A program made the translations under genes and the position numbers. Shown here piece after piece: positions 52,158 through 64,000 of a DNA stretch of 64,000 nt (the first letter of the stretch is position 1; each line of letters starts with the position of its first letter). Below the pieces are notes generated by a model. It ran no database searches. It was not told the origin of the DNA and was given only the letters and a program-made list of their open reading frames with translations. Source of the stretch: Acanthococcus lagerstroemiae (taxonomy: Eukaryota > Arthropoda > Insecta > Hemiptera > Eriococcidae); assembly GCA_031841125.1 (NCBI GenBank), contig CM063108.1, positions 72,760,344 to 72,824,343 on the forward strand, read 5' to 3'.

Positions 52158-52819
52158 TTTCAAAAAACAGGTAAAAGAACATATGATGATAACGAAAGTA
52201 ATCTGAACTTGAACTTACCTAAATAACAATGCGTGAATGAACCGCATGACGAATATGACGATACGAACGCACATAGCTCTCATTGTCCTGTTAATTACTT
52301 ACAATACTATGCGCGTCCTCATGCATCCAAAGAGAGAGACGAACGGGGAAAAGAAAACCTTTTACTCCGCGTGGACATAATATTTATGTATAATGAAAAA
52401 ATGCGATGAACGGATAAACTTAATTTTATGATTTGCCTACTCATAATACTTGCTGAAAAGTTTAGATCGAGTTCTATACCGCAGATAACCAACCGAAATT
52501 AAGATGAGTACTTACCTATAACTTGAGAAGAGTAATATGAAACTTATAGAAAGATGAAAAGGTTCAAATACAAATAGAGGATGAAATAGGAGAAGCAAAA
52601 ATTTAAAAAGTACTAAAAGAAAAAGTTGCTGTTTGTCACCAGTACTGCTTCACCTATCTATAGAAAAAGTAATTCAAGAAACGAATGAAAGGAAAGCAGG
52701 TGTTAAAATACAAAGGGAGCCGGATAGAATGATAGAGTAGAATAGAACAAGCTATGAGAGCTTTTTCTAAAAAGGGAGACATATTTAGGGCGAAGTAAGA
52801 CTGAGATTTCTGCGAACGT
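52158..52819. other. Non-coding host DNA
   Basis: No gene seen. The purine-rich stretch from about 52555 onward probably already belongs to the decayed LINE. Confidence 0.35.
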
Positions 52820-53225
52820 ATATTTGCAACTATAGCATTGTATGGATGGATGTGAGACCTAGACAATATAAGGATATAAGAAAGAAAAAGATATAGAAGC
52901 CTGTGAAATGTGATGGAGAATATTGAAAATCAAATGGATAGAAAATATCAAAAATGAGGACGTATTGAGGCGAATAGAAAGGGCAAGACAAATTTGGATT
53001 ATAAAATTGTAAAGAGAAGAGTTATAAAATGATGGGTTATTATATAAGACGTCCAAGGGTACTGTTATTACTGCTAAAGGGGGAATGGTTGAGGAAAAGA
53101 ACTCGAAAGGAGGCAAAGAATGAGCTATGAAGAGCAAATAATAAGGATACAAAATGTAAATTCTTCTCAGCATGAATAGATTATCACAGGAGAGAGAAAC
53201 GTAGAAGGACGCAACCTACTAGTCG
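52820..53225 (+). pseudogene. Decayed LINE reverse-transcriptase C-terminal region
   Basis: Across frameshifts and stops, the plus strand still reads LYG..CETW-like, then EACEM*WRILKIKW, then NEDVLRRIERAR. This is the conserved tail after the RT domain of many insect LINEs (pattern W-R-R-M-L-R-I-K-W ... V-L-R-R-I). Multiple stop codons show old decay. No poly(A) tail or 5' part identified. Confidence 0.65.
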
Positions 53226-53853
53226 AGAGATTAAGGAAATATCATTATCATCACTCGGTGCACTTGATTCAGGGGGTGTTCAGGAGGCAGTGTCTTACTC
53301 GACTGCAATAACATTTATTTACGACTTGTTAATATTTTGCTTGAACTGTTCAGTTCTACACACACACCCCCCCCCCCACCCCATCATAAACCATGTCTGG
53401 AAACATTTTCAGTTTTATTAAAACCTAAGATTGAATGTATGTACTTTAATCAATGGGGGAAAATCCCTTTGGATTTGGTCTGAATGGTCACTGTCGTGAA
53501 AAAAAGCATCCAAGCGTTACGAAAATTGAATGATGAGAGCATATTAAGACAACTGTTTAGTTAACTTTCTAGTCTCTTATTTAATTTTCATGGCGTTGGA
53601 CTCTTTTTCCATTATAGCGACTTAATCTTCACTAAACACGTACAAACGGAGTAGTTGATTATAACTGGAAAAAAAACTTTTCATCGGGTAGGTACTTTCA
53701 ATCTGCCTAGAAGGGAAGGAATTTCAAAATCTGTAACTGTCTGCCTGACTTTTTCATCTTGTTTTTAATGGCTGCCTTCGTATAGGCGATCATTCTTTTT
53801 TCATTTCAATTAGCATAAATGCATTCGACAGCTTCTGGTTGTAACTAGGCAGA
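53226..53853. other. Non-coding host DNA
   Basis: Contains a CA/C-rich low-complexity run at about 53358-53383. No gene seen. Confidence 0.4.
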
Positions 53854-54051
53854 ATGAATGATAGGTCAGGAACTTGCCCAATTGGTGGCCGTAACGCAAA
53901 ACGATTACGTTTTCAGGAAAAATTGCATACGTTTTCTCCTGTAGCCTTACAGACACAACAAAATGGTGCTATAATTGATCCTCCTTATAAACCGTATTAT
54001 CATGATATTCCATCAGAATTAGTGCCGCCAACTGTGGAAAACTACTGCTGA
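53854..54051 (+). CDS. Small exon-like frame, 65 aa
   Basis: ATG at 53854, preceded by a possible acceptor (ttgtaactag). The translated segment has a basic start (GGRNAKRLRFQEK) and a Pro/Tyr-rich end (DPPYKPYYHD, LVPPTVENYC). Composition is protein-like, but no homologue is recognised. It could be a terminal exon or a transposon remnant. Confidence 0.3.
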   Translation: MNDRSGTCPIGGRNAKRLRFQEKLHTFSPVALQTQQNGAIIDPPYKPYYHDIPSELVPPTVENYC

Positions 54052-54437
54052 TTGTCTGGATCTAATTATTCGTGTGTGACATAACTCATAAACTAGAAAT
54101 TTACCCCGTAAAGCGGCTTGGAGTTTTACTTTATACTAGACAAGACGAAGCATGCTTCGCAAAAAAATCAGTTTTTGCCATTTTGGCGCCCGAAATCGAC
54201 ATCTATAGAAAAATGATAAAAATGCAGTGATTTTTTTTCGTAACTAATTTATGTAGTGAAAACAGGCCGAACCTTCTTTAATTTTCATATTTAGGGCCAC
54301 TGATTTTCTAACTGTAGCAATTTTCAAACTTTTACGAAGCGGTTCTTTCCATTTTCCCGACGACACCAATCATACTGATATGTCAGTTGGAACGTAATTA
54401 AGGGACTTTTTATTTCCCGCTTTGACATTATTAATAG

Positions 54438-54717
54438 TTTTATCGCAAAAACCTGGTACCAAGAAATTATTATCGATACGGGGCATAAAACTGAAAGTGT
54501 TAAAATTGAGGACCACCTATATGTTTGGATGCTGGATGGAAGCAGACAGTATCTATGCGGATATCGACCATCAACTATACATGTGCCCGCGGGTAAACAG
54601 GCACGAATAACAACTCGAACCGGACTAAGTATAAGTACTCGTATATATCTCATTCAGAAAAGTGGTTTAATTTATTGCACGCGTCGATCGTCTGTATCCT
54701 GCGGAAAATATGTATAA
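54438..54717 (+). CDS. Candidate terminal exon, β-rich domain (possibly CUB-like)
   Basis: The frame is open from about 54379 to the stop at 54715-54717. An acceptor (attattaatag) lies at 54437. The reading frame shows alternating hydrophobic strands with YVWMLDGSRQYLCGYRP, then HVPAGKQARITTRTG and Cys near the end. The CG..P...PAG..R...TG order resembles the second half of CUB domains, which is a guess by pattern only. Upstream exons not found. Confidence 0.35.
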
Positions 54718-55240
54718 TAAGGTGTACGAGTACACAGTGAGGTGAAAGTCTTATCCACATATTTGCAAGTTCTAAATGAGGTTACTGGCAAAGTTTGTGT
54801 TCGGACCCTTATTATAATAAACCGAAGCTTATCAGGCTGACCAGAGGCGGATTAAGGGACTTAGCCGCCTCAGGCCAAAATTTTTTTGCCGCTCTTATGT
54901 TTCCAACAAAAAGAAAAGAAAACAGTTGTATTTATGATTAACAGTTTCGAAAAATTGGTCGCTTGAAGCCACACGGCTTCGTTGGCGTCTGACGAGACCT
55001 TTGCACTCGACTTTATACCTTGTTATTTATTTTATTTCGTCGTAAGCAGTTTTATTCATATCGGTAATAGTAGGTAAAGAAGGTACACTTACCGGTGTAT
55101 GAAGCTAAAATGATAAGCCGAGTCCCTAGTACAAATGTCCAATATTTTTATACGTAAGCTATTTAGAACTAATGAGAAGCATCAGCTCGAACTTTTTACT
55201 TTCGTATTCTCCTTACTTTTACTGCTTCACCTGGTGGAGC

Positions 55241-55316
55241 CGTATGGCGATGCACGCATGTCAAAATGGCTCACTATCCTTGGCCCCGAAACCACCATTT
55301 CGAATATCGCATCAGT
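55241..55316 (+). repeat. Dispersed repeat shared with 39796-39890
   Basis: See 39796-39890; same orientation. Confidence 0.7.
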
Positions 55317-55879
55317 GACCAGAGGGACGCATGGAAGCTGGCCCGAGACCCCATTTCGCCTCGGCGCTTCTTCGCGCTGTCCTGCCAGGGTCACTGTGGG
55401 ATTACTGACCGAAGCACGGCTCACCCAGCATTAACCTGGAATTTGGACCCCTTACCCTCCTTGTCTTGTTACGTGGGGTGACGCAGGTGAGCCCTACCGT
55501 GGGGGGGGGGGTCTACATTTGTCGCTTGTCTCAACTGATAAAAGTTTATTTCTGAAATTTGTGAATAAACTTACGCATTGTGAGTAAGTACAATATAAGT
55601 AGTGAGTACTAAAGCTGTCTAGTTCATAAAATGTATGGAATACCTACACTGTAGTGTGCAAAGTGAGTAATCCTTCATCAATGTGGAAAATTGTGTGCAC
55701 CATTTCTTCTTGCAGAGGGGGATCTAGAAAATATCCAAGGGGATGTTTTGAAAATAAAACTTGTTCCACCTCTGCCCCCTAAAAAACCGAGATGGATGTC
55801 ATTTTAAATAGTTTCTGAAGACAAGTTTCATAATGTGATAAAATCGTTTCAAAATGAACATTGTAGACTGTAGGGGCCC

Positions 55880-56130
55880 GATCTACAAGGATGGATACAA
55901 TTTTGACCTGCGTCACTTTTGCGAATTTTGACACGGTATTGTGACAATATTTCAACCAATCAGAGCACTCCGACGCATTTTTGACGTCTTGACACACTTT
56001 TGACCGATCAGTTCTGCTATACAAGTGGGCGGAGCCTACGTGATTGTCAAGGACCGACACTATTTTGACTCAAAAAGAATGTCAAGAGTATCTTTTGACG
56101 CTGATTTTGCAGATCACGGCTGCAGATACT
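55880..56130. repeat. TTTTGAC-rich repeat, possible small TIR element
   Basis: At least six TTTTGAC motifs in 250 bp. The ends show a weak inverted match (ccgatctacaa versus ccgtgatctgcaaa). It resembles a MITE with subterminal repeats, but boundaries are uncertain. Confidence 0.4.
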
Positions 56131-56716
56131 AAAAAACAGGAGAAAAACTTAAAACTGATGCCCCCCCCCTCAGATGTGCCACTGTCTTCTTGTATGTCTC
56201 GGTGAATTTTAGACAGAAATCCTGAAGATTAAACTGGGCTATACCTGTCCAATAAACGTTTAAACACAAATTGATGCACAACACGTCAACAAATACATGT
56301 ACTTTGAAAGGAACTATTGTCGACTTCTCGTGTTCAGGAAAACAACGATCGAAGTTGGATTATTGGCTGCTTGATTTTCTCGAAAAATGAAATCTCGGGA
56401 TCAGAATTTTTGTTTTTTTGAATTTAGTCGTTCTTCCAATTCTATACGCCGCATACGTGGAACTTACAAACGAAAAAAATGGACGTTGGCCTTTTGCATT
56501 CCAACTGACAGTTCTTCGTGTGACATTTTGTTGTGTTTAATGTAATCCTACCAAATATGAGATAACACTGAGTAATAGAGTGGTGCGAACGGAATTTATT
56601 ATTCATAAAAATGCATACCCATTTTGCTATGTATTTGAAGCAATCCACATTTTTGCTGAACATACAGGTACTTCGTCTTTTCGAATCGTCATCCAGTTCG
56701 GCATTTTGTAGGTTAC

Positions 56717-56813
56717 GGTGGATTTACATTCAAGTCGGCGACAGGTCGCGAACACACTTTTAGCATTTAAAAGTTTGTCCGCAACATATCGCCGACTCAA
56801 ATGAAAATCCACC
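56717..56813. mobile_element. Short MITE, 97 bp
   Basis: 25-bp TIRs with three mismatches (left ggtggatttacattcaagtc, right complement ggtggattttcatttgagtc) enclose a 47-bp core. Confidence 0.65.
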
Positions 56814-57145
56814 ATTATATGCTGGTAGCCTAAAAGCTCTGAACCCAAATTTTGATTGTTCGATGAGAGTTTTTCTGTTGAAATTTTCACCGAATTAGTA
56901 GCTCTCATTTGCTATTTATTTCCGATTTCCTGGTTCAGTTTATTGTTCTAATTTTTATAAAATTTAAACCATCCTAATGCAATATTTACTCGCGTGCATT
57001 CTGTTTTATGTATATGTAGGTACAAGTAGGTGTTTATACTTAGTATTTCACCTCCTTAACTTAAGTGCGAATTGATGTTCCGATGTTCTGAACTTACAAT
57101 TTTTTAACATTTATACACGTTGTTTATCGTTCCAATGTTTGTCGG

Positions 57146-57304
57146 ATGTATTATCGAACTCACTTCCATTCCAAAGAGTTTCATGACCCAGCTGGCTCAC
57201 AACCGCAACCGGTTTATCACCTGGAAAGATACTTTCGACTAGGAGGAAGTGGGCTAAATGCCGTCGATTTAGTTTTGCAAATCGTAACTATTCCGAATTG
57301 TTGA
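57146..57304 (+). CDS. Exon-like open frame, 52 aa
   Basis: The frame is open upstream to about 57092. The translation has balanced composition (FHDPAGSQPQPVYHLERYF, then GGSGLNAVDLVLQIVTIP). This is unlike surrounding chance frames, but no splice site or homologue is certain. Confidence 0.25.
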   Translation: MYYRTHFHSKEFHDPAGSQPQPVYHLERYFRLGGSGLNAVDLVLQIVTIPNC

Positions 57305-58103
57305 CCTTGCTTGTGTTACTCATTTTGAAAATTTTTAATTTCATATTATCGCATAATATGACATTTCTATTAGATAAATAATATCTATCAGGAAATTGTT
57401 TACTGAGTCGATAAGATGAAGAACTAGAAATTGAGCATGTCTTTAGGTCTGCGCCACGACTAAAATATAACTGCGAAAAATCACCAGATCTGGTTACACT
57501 GGCACTGGCTATAGAACCGTGTTTACTTGCTAATTACGAACCGTCTTAAGAAAGTTTAAACTTGGATCTAGTTACCTGAAAAAGATATCATGGAAACGTG
57601 TAAATCGTCATATTACGTAAATGTGCAAATTTATAAAATTTTAGGAAAAATTTAGTTCACTAGGGTACATACTAATATGTACGTTTTAAGTACATTCATA
57701 TTCACCCAACCCGTTCAGTCGATTCGATTTTTCATTATTTATAGATGAGGGAAAGCAGTCTGTACACACAAATCTTGAAAACATCGTATGATTGCGTCAC
57801 GAATTTTTGACTGATAACCGGTTCTACAGAATTAACATCTCAGTTTTTTAGAGGTTTATTTCTATCTAAAATGCTGAAAAATTAAGTCACGCTAGAGTTC
57901 CTAGTACTGACGGAAATTTACAGTTGCCCGTATTCAAATTATATAGCAACACAAAGTTTTTGTTACTCGACTTAGCTCATTTCAGTAATTACTGATGAGA
58001 ACTAGCGTGCTTGTCGCAAAAACAAAATGTGGCAGAAGTGTTTACAAATGTTTAATGGGTCAACTAGTAATTTCTAGGTATTTTATCTTTCAAGTTCTCT
58101 TAC
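57305..58103. other. Non-coding host DNA
   Basis: No gene or repeat recognised. Confidence 0.4.
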
Positions 58104-58666
58104 AATTGAATCGGTGAGAACCAAAAGGGAGTTAAAAGTCCAAAATTGGCAGTTTTGAGTTAGCGACGAAAATTGAGGCATTATGACATGGTAAATCGAC
58201 TGGTGTAGTTGAAATTTCGCCCACGCGTCGGAAACATATTTTTTGGCCTTAAAAATTTGCGATTTTCAAAAGAGAGAAAAAAAAAATCATAAAATGTTTT
58301 CGGCACTACACATTTTTTCCCTTCACTTCGAGAGAATTTATTAAATTGAAATAAGACCAAATCTAAAAAGATCTACTTTAGTGTGGGAAAAAGTCCCATG
58401 CGATTTCCAATCGTAATATTCTCTTTTGGTCACCATTGAGAACCAAAAGTGGCTGAGTCCAAAAACTTTGAGCAGCTGTATCTAAGGTATTCTTAAAACT
58501 TTTTTCTCGCAATACCCTTGAAAATCGTCTTTCGTGGTCCCCATTCATTGCCCTAAACCATATTTCTGACAAATTTTTGGTTTTTATATATGTGAATCAG
58601 TTTATTGCTTCTCCTGAAAAATGTGAAAAATGGACTTAATCCCTTTTGGTTCTCATCAATTTAATT
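58104..58666. mobile_element. TIR element with GAGAACCAAAAGGGA ends
   Basis: Imperfect ~37-bp TIRs share tgagaaccaaaaggga. A third copy, tgagaaccaaaagtgg, lies inside near 58437. 563 bp, no transposase frame. Confidence 0.65.
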
Positions 58667-61600
58667 AATTTACATGATATATTCCGATGGTTTTAGATGA
58701 CTTTATTCGAGTAATGATGAACTATTTCATTTTCTCTCGTATATTCGATTCAGGAGGGTTTGAGAATGACAGATCGTGGGACAAGGGTGTGGTAATGTAT
58801 CAGTTTCTTGACTGACGAAAAATGCTGCATCTAACTATGTCGGAGCAGTTACAAGTTCAAATGTGATAGCGAGAGTTTTCAACTAATCAGAAAGTTAGTT
58901 TTACGAAAATTTAATTTTATGTTGCCTGAAAACTCTTGCTGTCTTATTTTGATCTCAGTTTCCAATGTTACCACTCCTCCGTCGGATGCCTAGTCCTACC
59001 CCACATGTTTTCCCAAATACTTCGTGGACAGTTGCCCACAGGACGGAATTAACACTGATGACATAGCATCCTGGATGTCATCCACCTTCCTTATTCAAGA
59101 ATATAATATCAAAATCGATTAAAAAATTATATGCCAGGCAAACTGGATGGAATTAACTTTATTTTTCCATGTCAGAATAGATAGCTTAGTAACTGTTGAC
59201 CAAGTCATCAAAATTGACGAAAAAGTGAGCTGGAAAAGCTATTCCCTTCACTTATTGAGACTCGTATCATAGAGAACGCATGAATTCGATGCCATAAGAG
59301 ACGGAATCAGGAGATGAAGGGATAAATTTTATTTTTTAGTTTTCAAGGTAGGGACTTTAGCTCTCTTAAAAATGCAGTTGAAAATGCATTTCTAGTATTC
59401 TATCTAAGACGGAGGAGAAGCTATCCGAAAGATATGTAAAAGTCGTATCTCATAAAAATAAATTCCAATTACCAATTACCAATATCGAGAATCTGCATAC
59501 TTCTGTCTTCCTTAATTACCCTTATGGCCTCCTAGTTCTTGTCTATTAAGCGAAAATCTCTTTCTTTTTCTCTCTCTTTCTCTTTTTCAGAGTAAGTAAT
59601 GACCATTGGGAATTTAACCGTTGAAGCGATTGCCCAAAAATGTCATAAATGATCGAACTAGAGTATTTACTCAGCTTCCACCGCATCGCTATCACTGATC
59701 TGACAAAACTCCATTTCTTTTTTTTTTTCGTGGAATCCATCGTTAAACCTCAAATTTTGCTTTTGTATGCTTCAAGCATTTCGTTTAGGCCTGCGCCTAC
59801 ACTCGAACTCGAAAATGTCAGCCTTTATTTGCTTCCTTTCCAACACTCTCGCTTTTTTGTTGAAATTCAACTCAGAAAAATTAAGTATTAATTCCAGTTA
59901 TTGGAAACTCTCGAATTAAAGATCCTATGTTGTGCAGGTAACTTTACTTCCTATTGATCGCGCTGCTTCATTGAATTTTTACAAAATATGAAGGTATGTA
60001 CGAGGTACACATAGGCTACCGCCCTTCCACGGTAATGAAATTTTCGAAGTATTAGCACGTCGGTTAATTAAAACCAGTCACGTACATCTGAATATTTATG
60101 CGTGATGTACTCGTTTTATTTTTGCGAATGTTATGGTTATGTCCATTTGATAGATTGTTTTCTTTCATCGTTGATAAATGCGGTACGAATAAGGAAGGAG
60201 ATTTTGCCCCAGGCATTTCCAAACTAAGTAAGATTAATTTTGAAAAAATACCGAACGATAAGATTTTGTTCGACCGTATCTCACTGATACACGTGTCTTT
60301 CGAAATTTTTATCAATTTTGGAAAATACATAGGCGTAAATATATGAAAGGGGCTTCCCCATCCGCTGAAAGCCCTCTCTCCGTCACCAAAAACTGAAAAA
60401 GTATACAAGCGAAATAAAGTTTTTTGCGTTATTTTGATAATTTTGTCAGTCACCCATGAGCTTCCCTACTCAAGCTCGGTTATTTGCGCTTAGAAGAAGA
60501 TGATTATGTATACCACCCATAACACCTGATCTTTGGTTCAAGGATTTTCTAAATAGAATTTGAAACCTAGTGTCACGTTAAATCATTGTCAGAAATGAAA
60601 GTTCTACTTGTGGGCGAGATAAAAAATACGATAGTGTTCTTTGGTATTTGCGCGTGTATTTATTACGTATTTGTACCTACAGGCAGGTGCACATATACGT
60701 TTATGTAGGTAGATATTTAGGTATAGGAATACAGAGTCAAAGATGTGAATATTGTCATTGATGAACGTGTAGGTACGTTTTTATTTAAATGAAAAATAGG
60801 TTGGACGCAAATTTCAACTAACTCTTTGTTTTTGTATTTTTACTCAGCATGCTTGTATGTTGACTTGACTCGATGAAGACAATAATTATACCTCTAATAC
60901 TGTCGTGTTCATGTGGTGCATAGAAATCGTTCGTTCACTCGGAGATGCTATAATATGTATAGGTATCGGTTGCTATATTCATTTTATATAGTTATTAACT
61001 TTTGTCTTGTGTAACAAAGCTGGATGACTACTGCAGTAAAACGAATATAAATATGAAAAACCCACTTCATTGAACACCGAAAGGGCGATATGAAAAAGAT
61101 TGTATCTGTTATCGGGTTCATTGTCTTTGGAGATTAACGAAATGACAACACCATTTATCGGTGTAAGATTAACGTTGAACATCCGGAACATTTGAAAGAG
61201 AAAAGGCACGGCGAGTTTTTTAACGCTTTATTAAATTCATAGAAGTACTGTGTTGAAACGAATGAAGAAATGTATATTTACAAAAGATGAAAAGATTGCC
61301 GGGAATTATAAAAAGATAGCGTTTACATTTAAACCTTAGAAGGAGACGAAGTCTTAAGATAAACTAATCAACGATAATTAGGTACTAATTAATTGTTATT
61401 ATTGAAAAGGTCGAAGTTTAAAATTTTCAATCAATTTTGAATTAGTACTTATGTATTTTTACCTATACATATTGATCAAGAGAATGCTAGCATAAGAATA
61501 GAATCAAAAAACTGTAAAAATGCTCTCATCATTACCTATTATTATTGTTATTATTATTAGTATTAGATTTTTTTTTTTTGGCATCCTGCATGAAAGTAGA

Positions 61601-64000
61601 ATATTGTTACGTAAGTCCGCAAAGTAAAAGTTTTTCTCAAAATTTCTAGTTTATTAGTAGGGCATAAATTAGAGCTTTTCTACTCCTCTCTGGACGTACA
61701 TGCCTTTGCTGAATTGAATGCCGAACTGTTGCTACCTTCGCGGCAAAAGAGAAATAGAATGACCGCGCGTCTTCTGACACCATCAAGAACCCAGGAAGGT
61801 AACTTCGCATTTTCTCATTCCCTTGAAAGGTTGCCCGCTGTCTCCTTCCTGCAACTACCAAAATAACATAATCAAATTGATATTTACTTGTAGTACTGTA
61901 ATGCAGCCGAAAAATGAGCTACCGGGTGTGATGATAGGAGAATTAGGTGCAACCCCGTTGGGCAAAATCGACACAATTTTCTACAAAGAGACATTTTGCT
62001 AGCCAAGTTGCAACACAAATTTCCGCGAAAGTTCGACCACGTATGAAGCTTGAAATAATTGCAACTAATTTGCTTCATGCCACAAAAATGGGCAATTTAA
62101 TTCGAAAATATTCAGATATGAACAAGAGTGAACAAATTGGGGGAAATTGTGTATATAATCTTTTTTTGTCCTTATTTGTATACTTTTGTAAATACATGTA
62201 CTAGTACATTTTCGTACCGTTCTTTTTTTTTGGAAATATTTGTAAGAATAATTTTGTACATTTTTGTGACACTGGTACAGCTCTAGGAACTCCTGCTTCG
62301 AACGTCTCAGTAAGGCATTAGATTGTAGGATAACAGTCCCTTTAAAATATTACACATAGAGTTTATAACACTTACAACATTTCATTTAGAAAAGTGAGAT
62401 AGGTACAAATTTTTATTGTTCGGAAGTTCGCCCACAACTTCTCGAGTCTGTCTTGCTAATTCTTCATCATTTATGTCGTCGTTGTTTGCAGATGATCCAG
62501 CATTTTCCGCCGCTTTATTATTTGAGTTTGCTCGCCTTCAGAGGCGTAGCCAACTTTGTACTTCCGGGACAGAATTTTCGACTTTGCCACCAAGGGGCTT
62601 GACTCCCGTAGTCTAACTTAAAACAACATCTAAACAAGAAAAATATTTTAGAACCGTTATATATACTTTTGTGACTTGGGGAAATAGAGAGAAAGATGAG
62701 CAGATACATATTTTCAGCGAGTATATACTCGTATATACATCTACACTATGTGAAAATTTATTCACATTCTGAAATTTTTTGGTTAATTTGGGTAGTTCGT
62801 TGAGAAAAAGTGAAATTTGAGCACTGGAAAACTGAATGATAATTTTAAGTCACAAAACCTAGCTTATGGCTGACTTATATGGGCTGAAAGTCGCCTGGCA
62901 GAATTCGCCTGGCTGGTTTTTAGCTTAAAGAATGACGATCAAAATTGTGACCTAAGTTGTAGCTTAAGCTACTATAGTGGCTTCAGCTTAACATCGCTGA
63001 TAAACACATGCACAAGATTCGCCGTTTATTTTTGCCGGAACGCATCCAGGAACATCACTTATTCGAACTCTGTAATGTTTGCGAACAAAACTAGGAAAGT
63101 ACTTCACTTTTCTATTTTGTGACTCATTCACTTACGGGATACTTTCGTTATGACCACACGTTCCATGACGTGGACATAATGCGAGTAAAGTGCAAGGATG
63201 ACAAACCGGATTCTTCCAAGGGGAATTTTCAGAATTATCATACAATGAAAATCATATCACTGAGTTCATGTAATAAACTATAGAATACACACATAATACA
63301 TTTCCTCAAGTGTACAATAAATGTATCTATTCCGTCGATCGTTATTAGAACTTTATCGCCGCGACAAAAAACATCACATACGCATGAAATCATAATGATG
63401 CTGCAATACTGCATTTAAATAATTTCAAAATTTGAACTCTCATCAAATGTAAATTGTCAATATGGAGTGTTTTTGTATCACAATACAATTTTAAGCCTAA
63501 ATATTCACACCAAACACATTTTCCCCCACTCTTTGTCACTATTCAGTACAAGTGTAATTTGATTCAAAAATAATTCATATAATTATGCAGAATTTATCTA
63601 TCAGCTCACACATATATGTAATCAATACACACGTTACAACAAATTCACGGACTATTCTGGCACAATTTGTACGGAAAACACAATAATGTGCGAGAATGAG
63701 CAAAAAATGTTTTGCGGAAATTTGTTTCTTTGTTCATTGGGACTAATAGCAGTAAGAATTATTTATTCAGAGAATGTAACTTGTGCAATGTTATCTACCG
63801 GCGCATTTAAATTATTTCTCCACGCGATGTTTATTTTTATTTATATTGTACGCAATAAAATTATCACATAAATTGGGAGCCAAATTTATTTTTATCGAGT
63901 AGGTATCTTATAAAATATTGTTTTCGTTATCAATCAAGTTAGTAGGTAATAGGTTCGTAAATCTGTGTGTGGCAAGAAGGTGCAATCTTCGTTTTTCGTA
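58667..64000. other. Gene-poor host DNA
   Basis: Only short chance frames. It includes the dispersed repeat 60387-60495, AT microsatellite-like runs near 61540-61580 and a repeat-end scrap near 62540. No tRNA, rRNA or supported protein gene seen. Confidence 0.45.
60387..60495 (+). repeat. Dispersed repeat shared with 46526-46640
   Basis: Second copy of the family described at 46526-46640; same orientation. Confidence 0.65.

Larger units (their letters stand above)
54718..57145. other. Non-coding host DNA with repeats
   Basis: No gene supported. It includes repeat scraps ('agaggcggattaagg' near 54844), C- or G-runs at 55500 and 56161, and the elements listed at 55241, 55880 and 56717. Confidence 0.4.

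Overview
The window is eukaryotic nuclear DNA, AT-rich, with intron-bearing coding pieces, inverted-repeat transposons, a BEL/Pao retrotransposon and a Maverick/Polinton-type DNA transposon. The frequent 'gtaggtacctac' strings, the BEL/Pao element and the arthropod-type protein-primed DNA polymerase suggest an insect, plausibly a hemipteran. The species cannot be fixed from the sequence.

Layout, left half (1-29717). A 17,232-bp unit (12486-29717) is tandemly duplicated, and the last 12,485 bp of the preceding copy fill 1-12485. By eye the copies differ only by a few substitutions and roughly eight one-base indels, mostly in homopolymers. The unit carries, left to right: about 1.5 kb of non-coding DNA with one possible host 5' exon; a BEL/Pao element with a 1725-codon intact gag-pol reading frame on the minus strand; four small inverted-repeat elements, two with clear target-site duplications; and the left 3.6 kb of the Polinton. 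In copy 1 the gag-pol frame is broken by one base, and its remainder lies beyond the window edge.

Polinton (26078-39496, 13,419 bp). It has 232-bp terminal inverted repeats beginning AG and ending CT, and a 6-bp target duplication ATCCTG. It carries a protein-primed family B DNA polymerase with an embedded HNH/endonuclease VII-like domain, a zinc-finger protein, a coiled-coil protein, an HTH protein, two acidic paralogues, a small gene with a decayed tandem copy, and an inverted pair of related genes next to the two ends. A four-exon spliced gene of unknown function lies inside the left arm. I see no integrase, capsid, packaging ATPase or maturation protease, so the element is probably mobilised in trans or is a reduced lineage. 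Because its TIRs and TSD span the 29717/29718 junction, that junction is ancestral; the 12485/12486 junction is the new one and leaves a decapitated Polinton in copy 1.

Right half (39503-64000) is gene-poor host DNA. It has one convincing short secreted-protein gene (42862-43329, minus), several isolated exon-like frames (51-57 kb), a decayed LINE, further inverted-repeat elements and diverged direct repeats. Nothing there forms a pathway.
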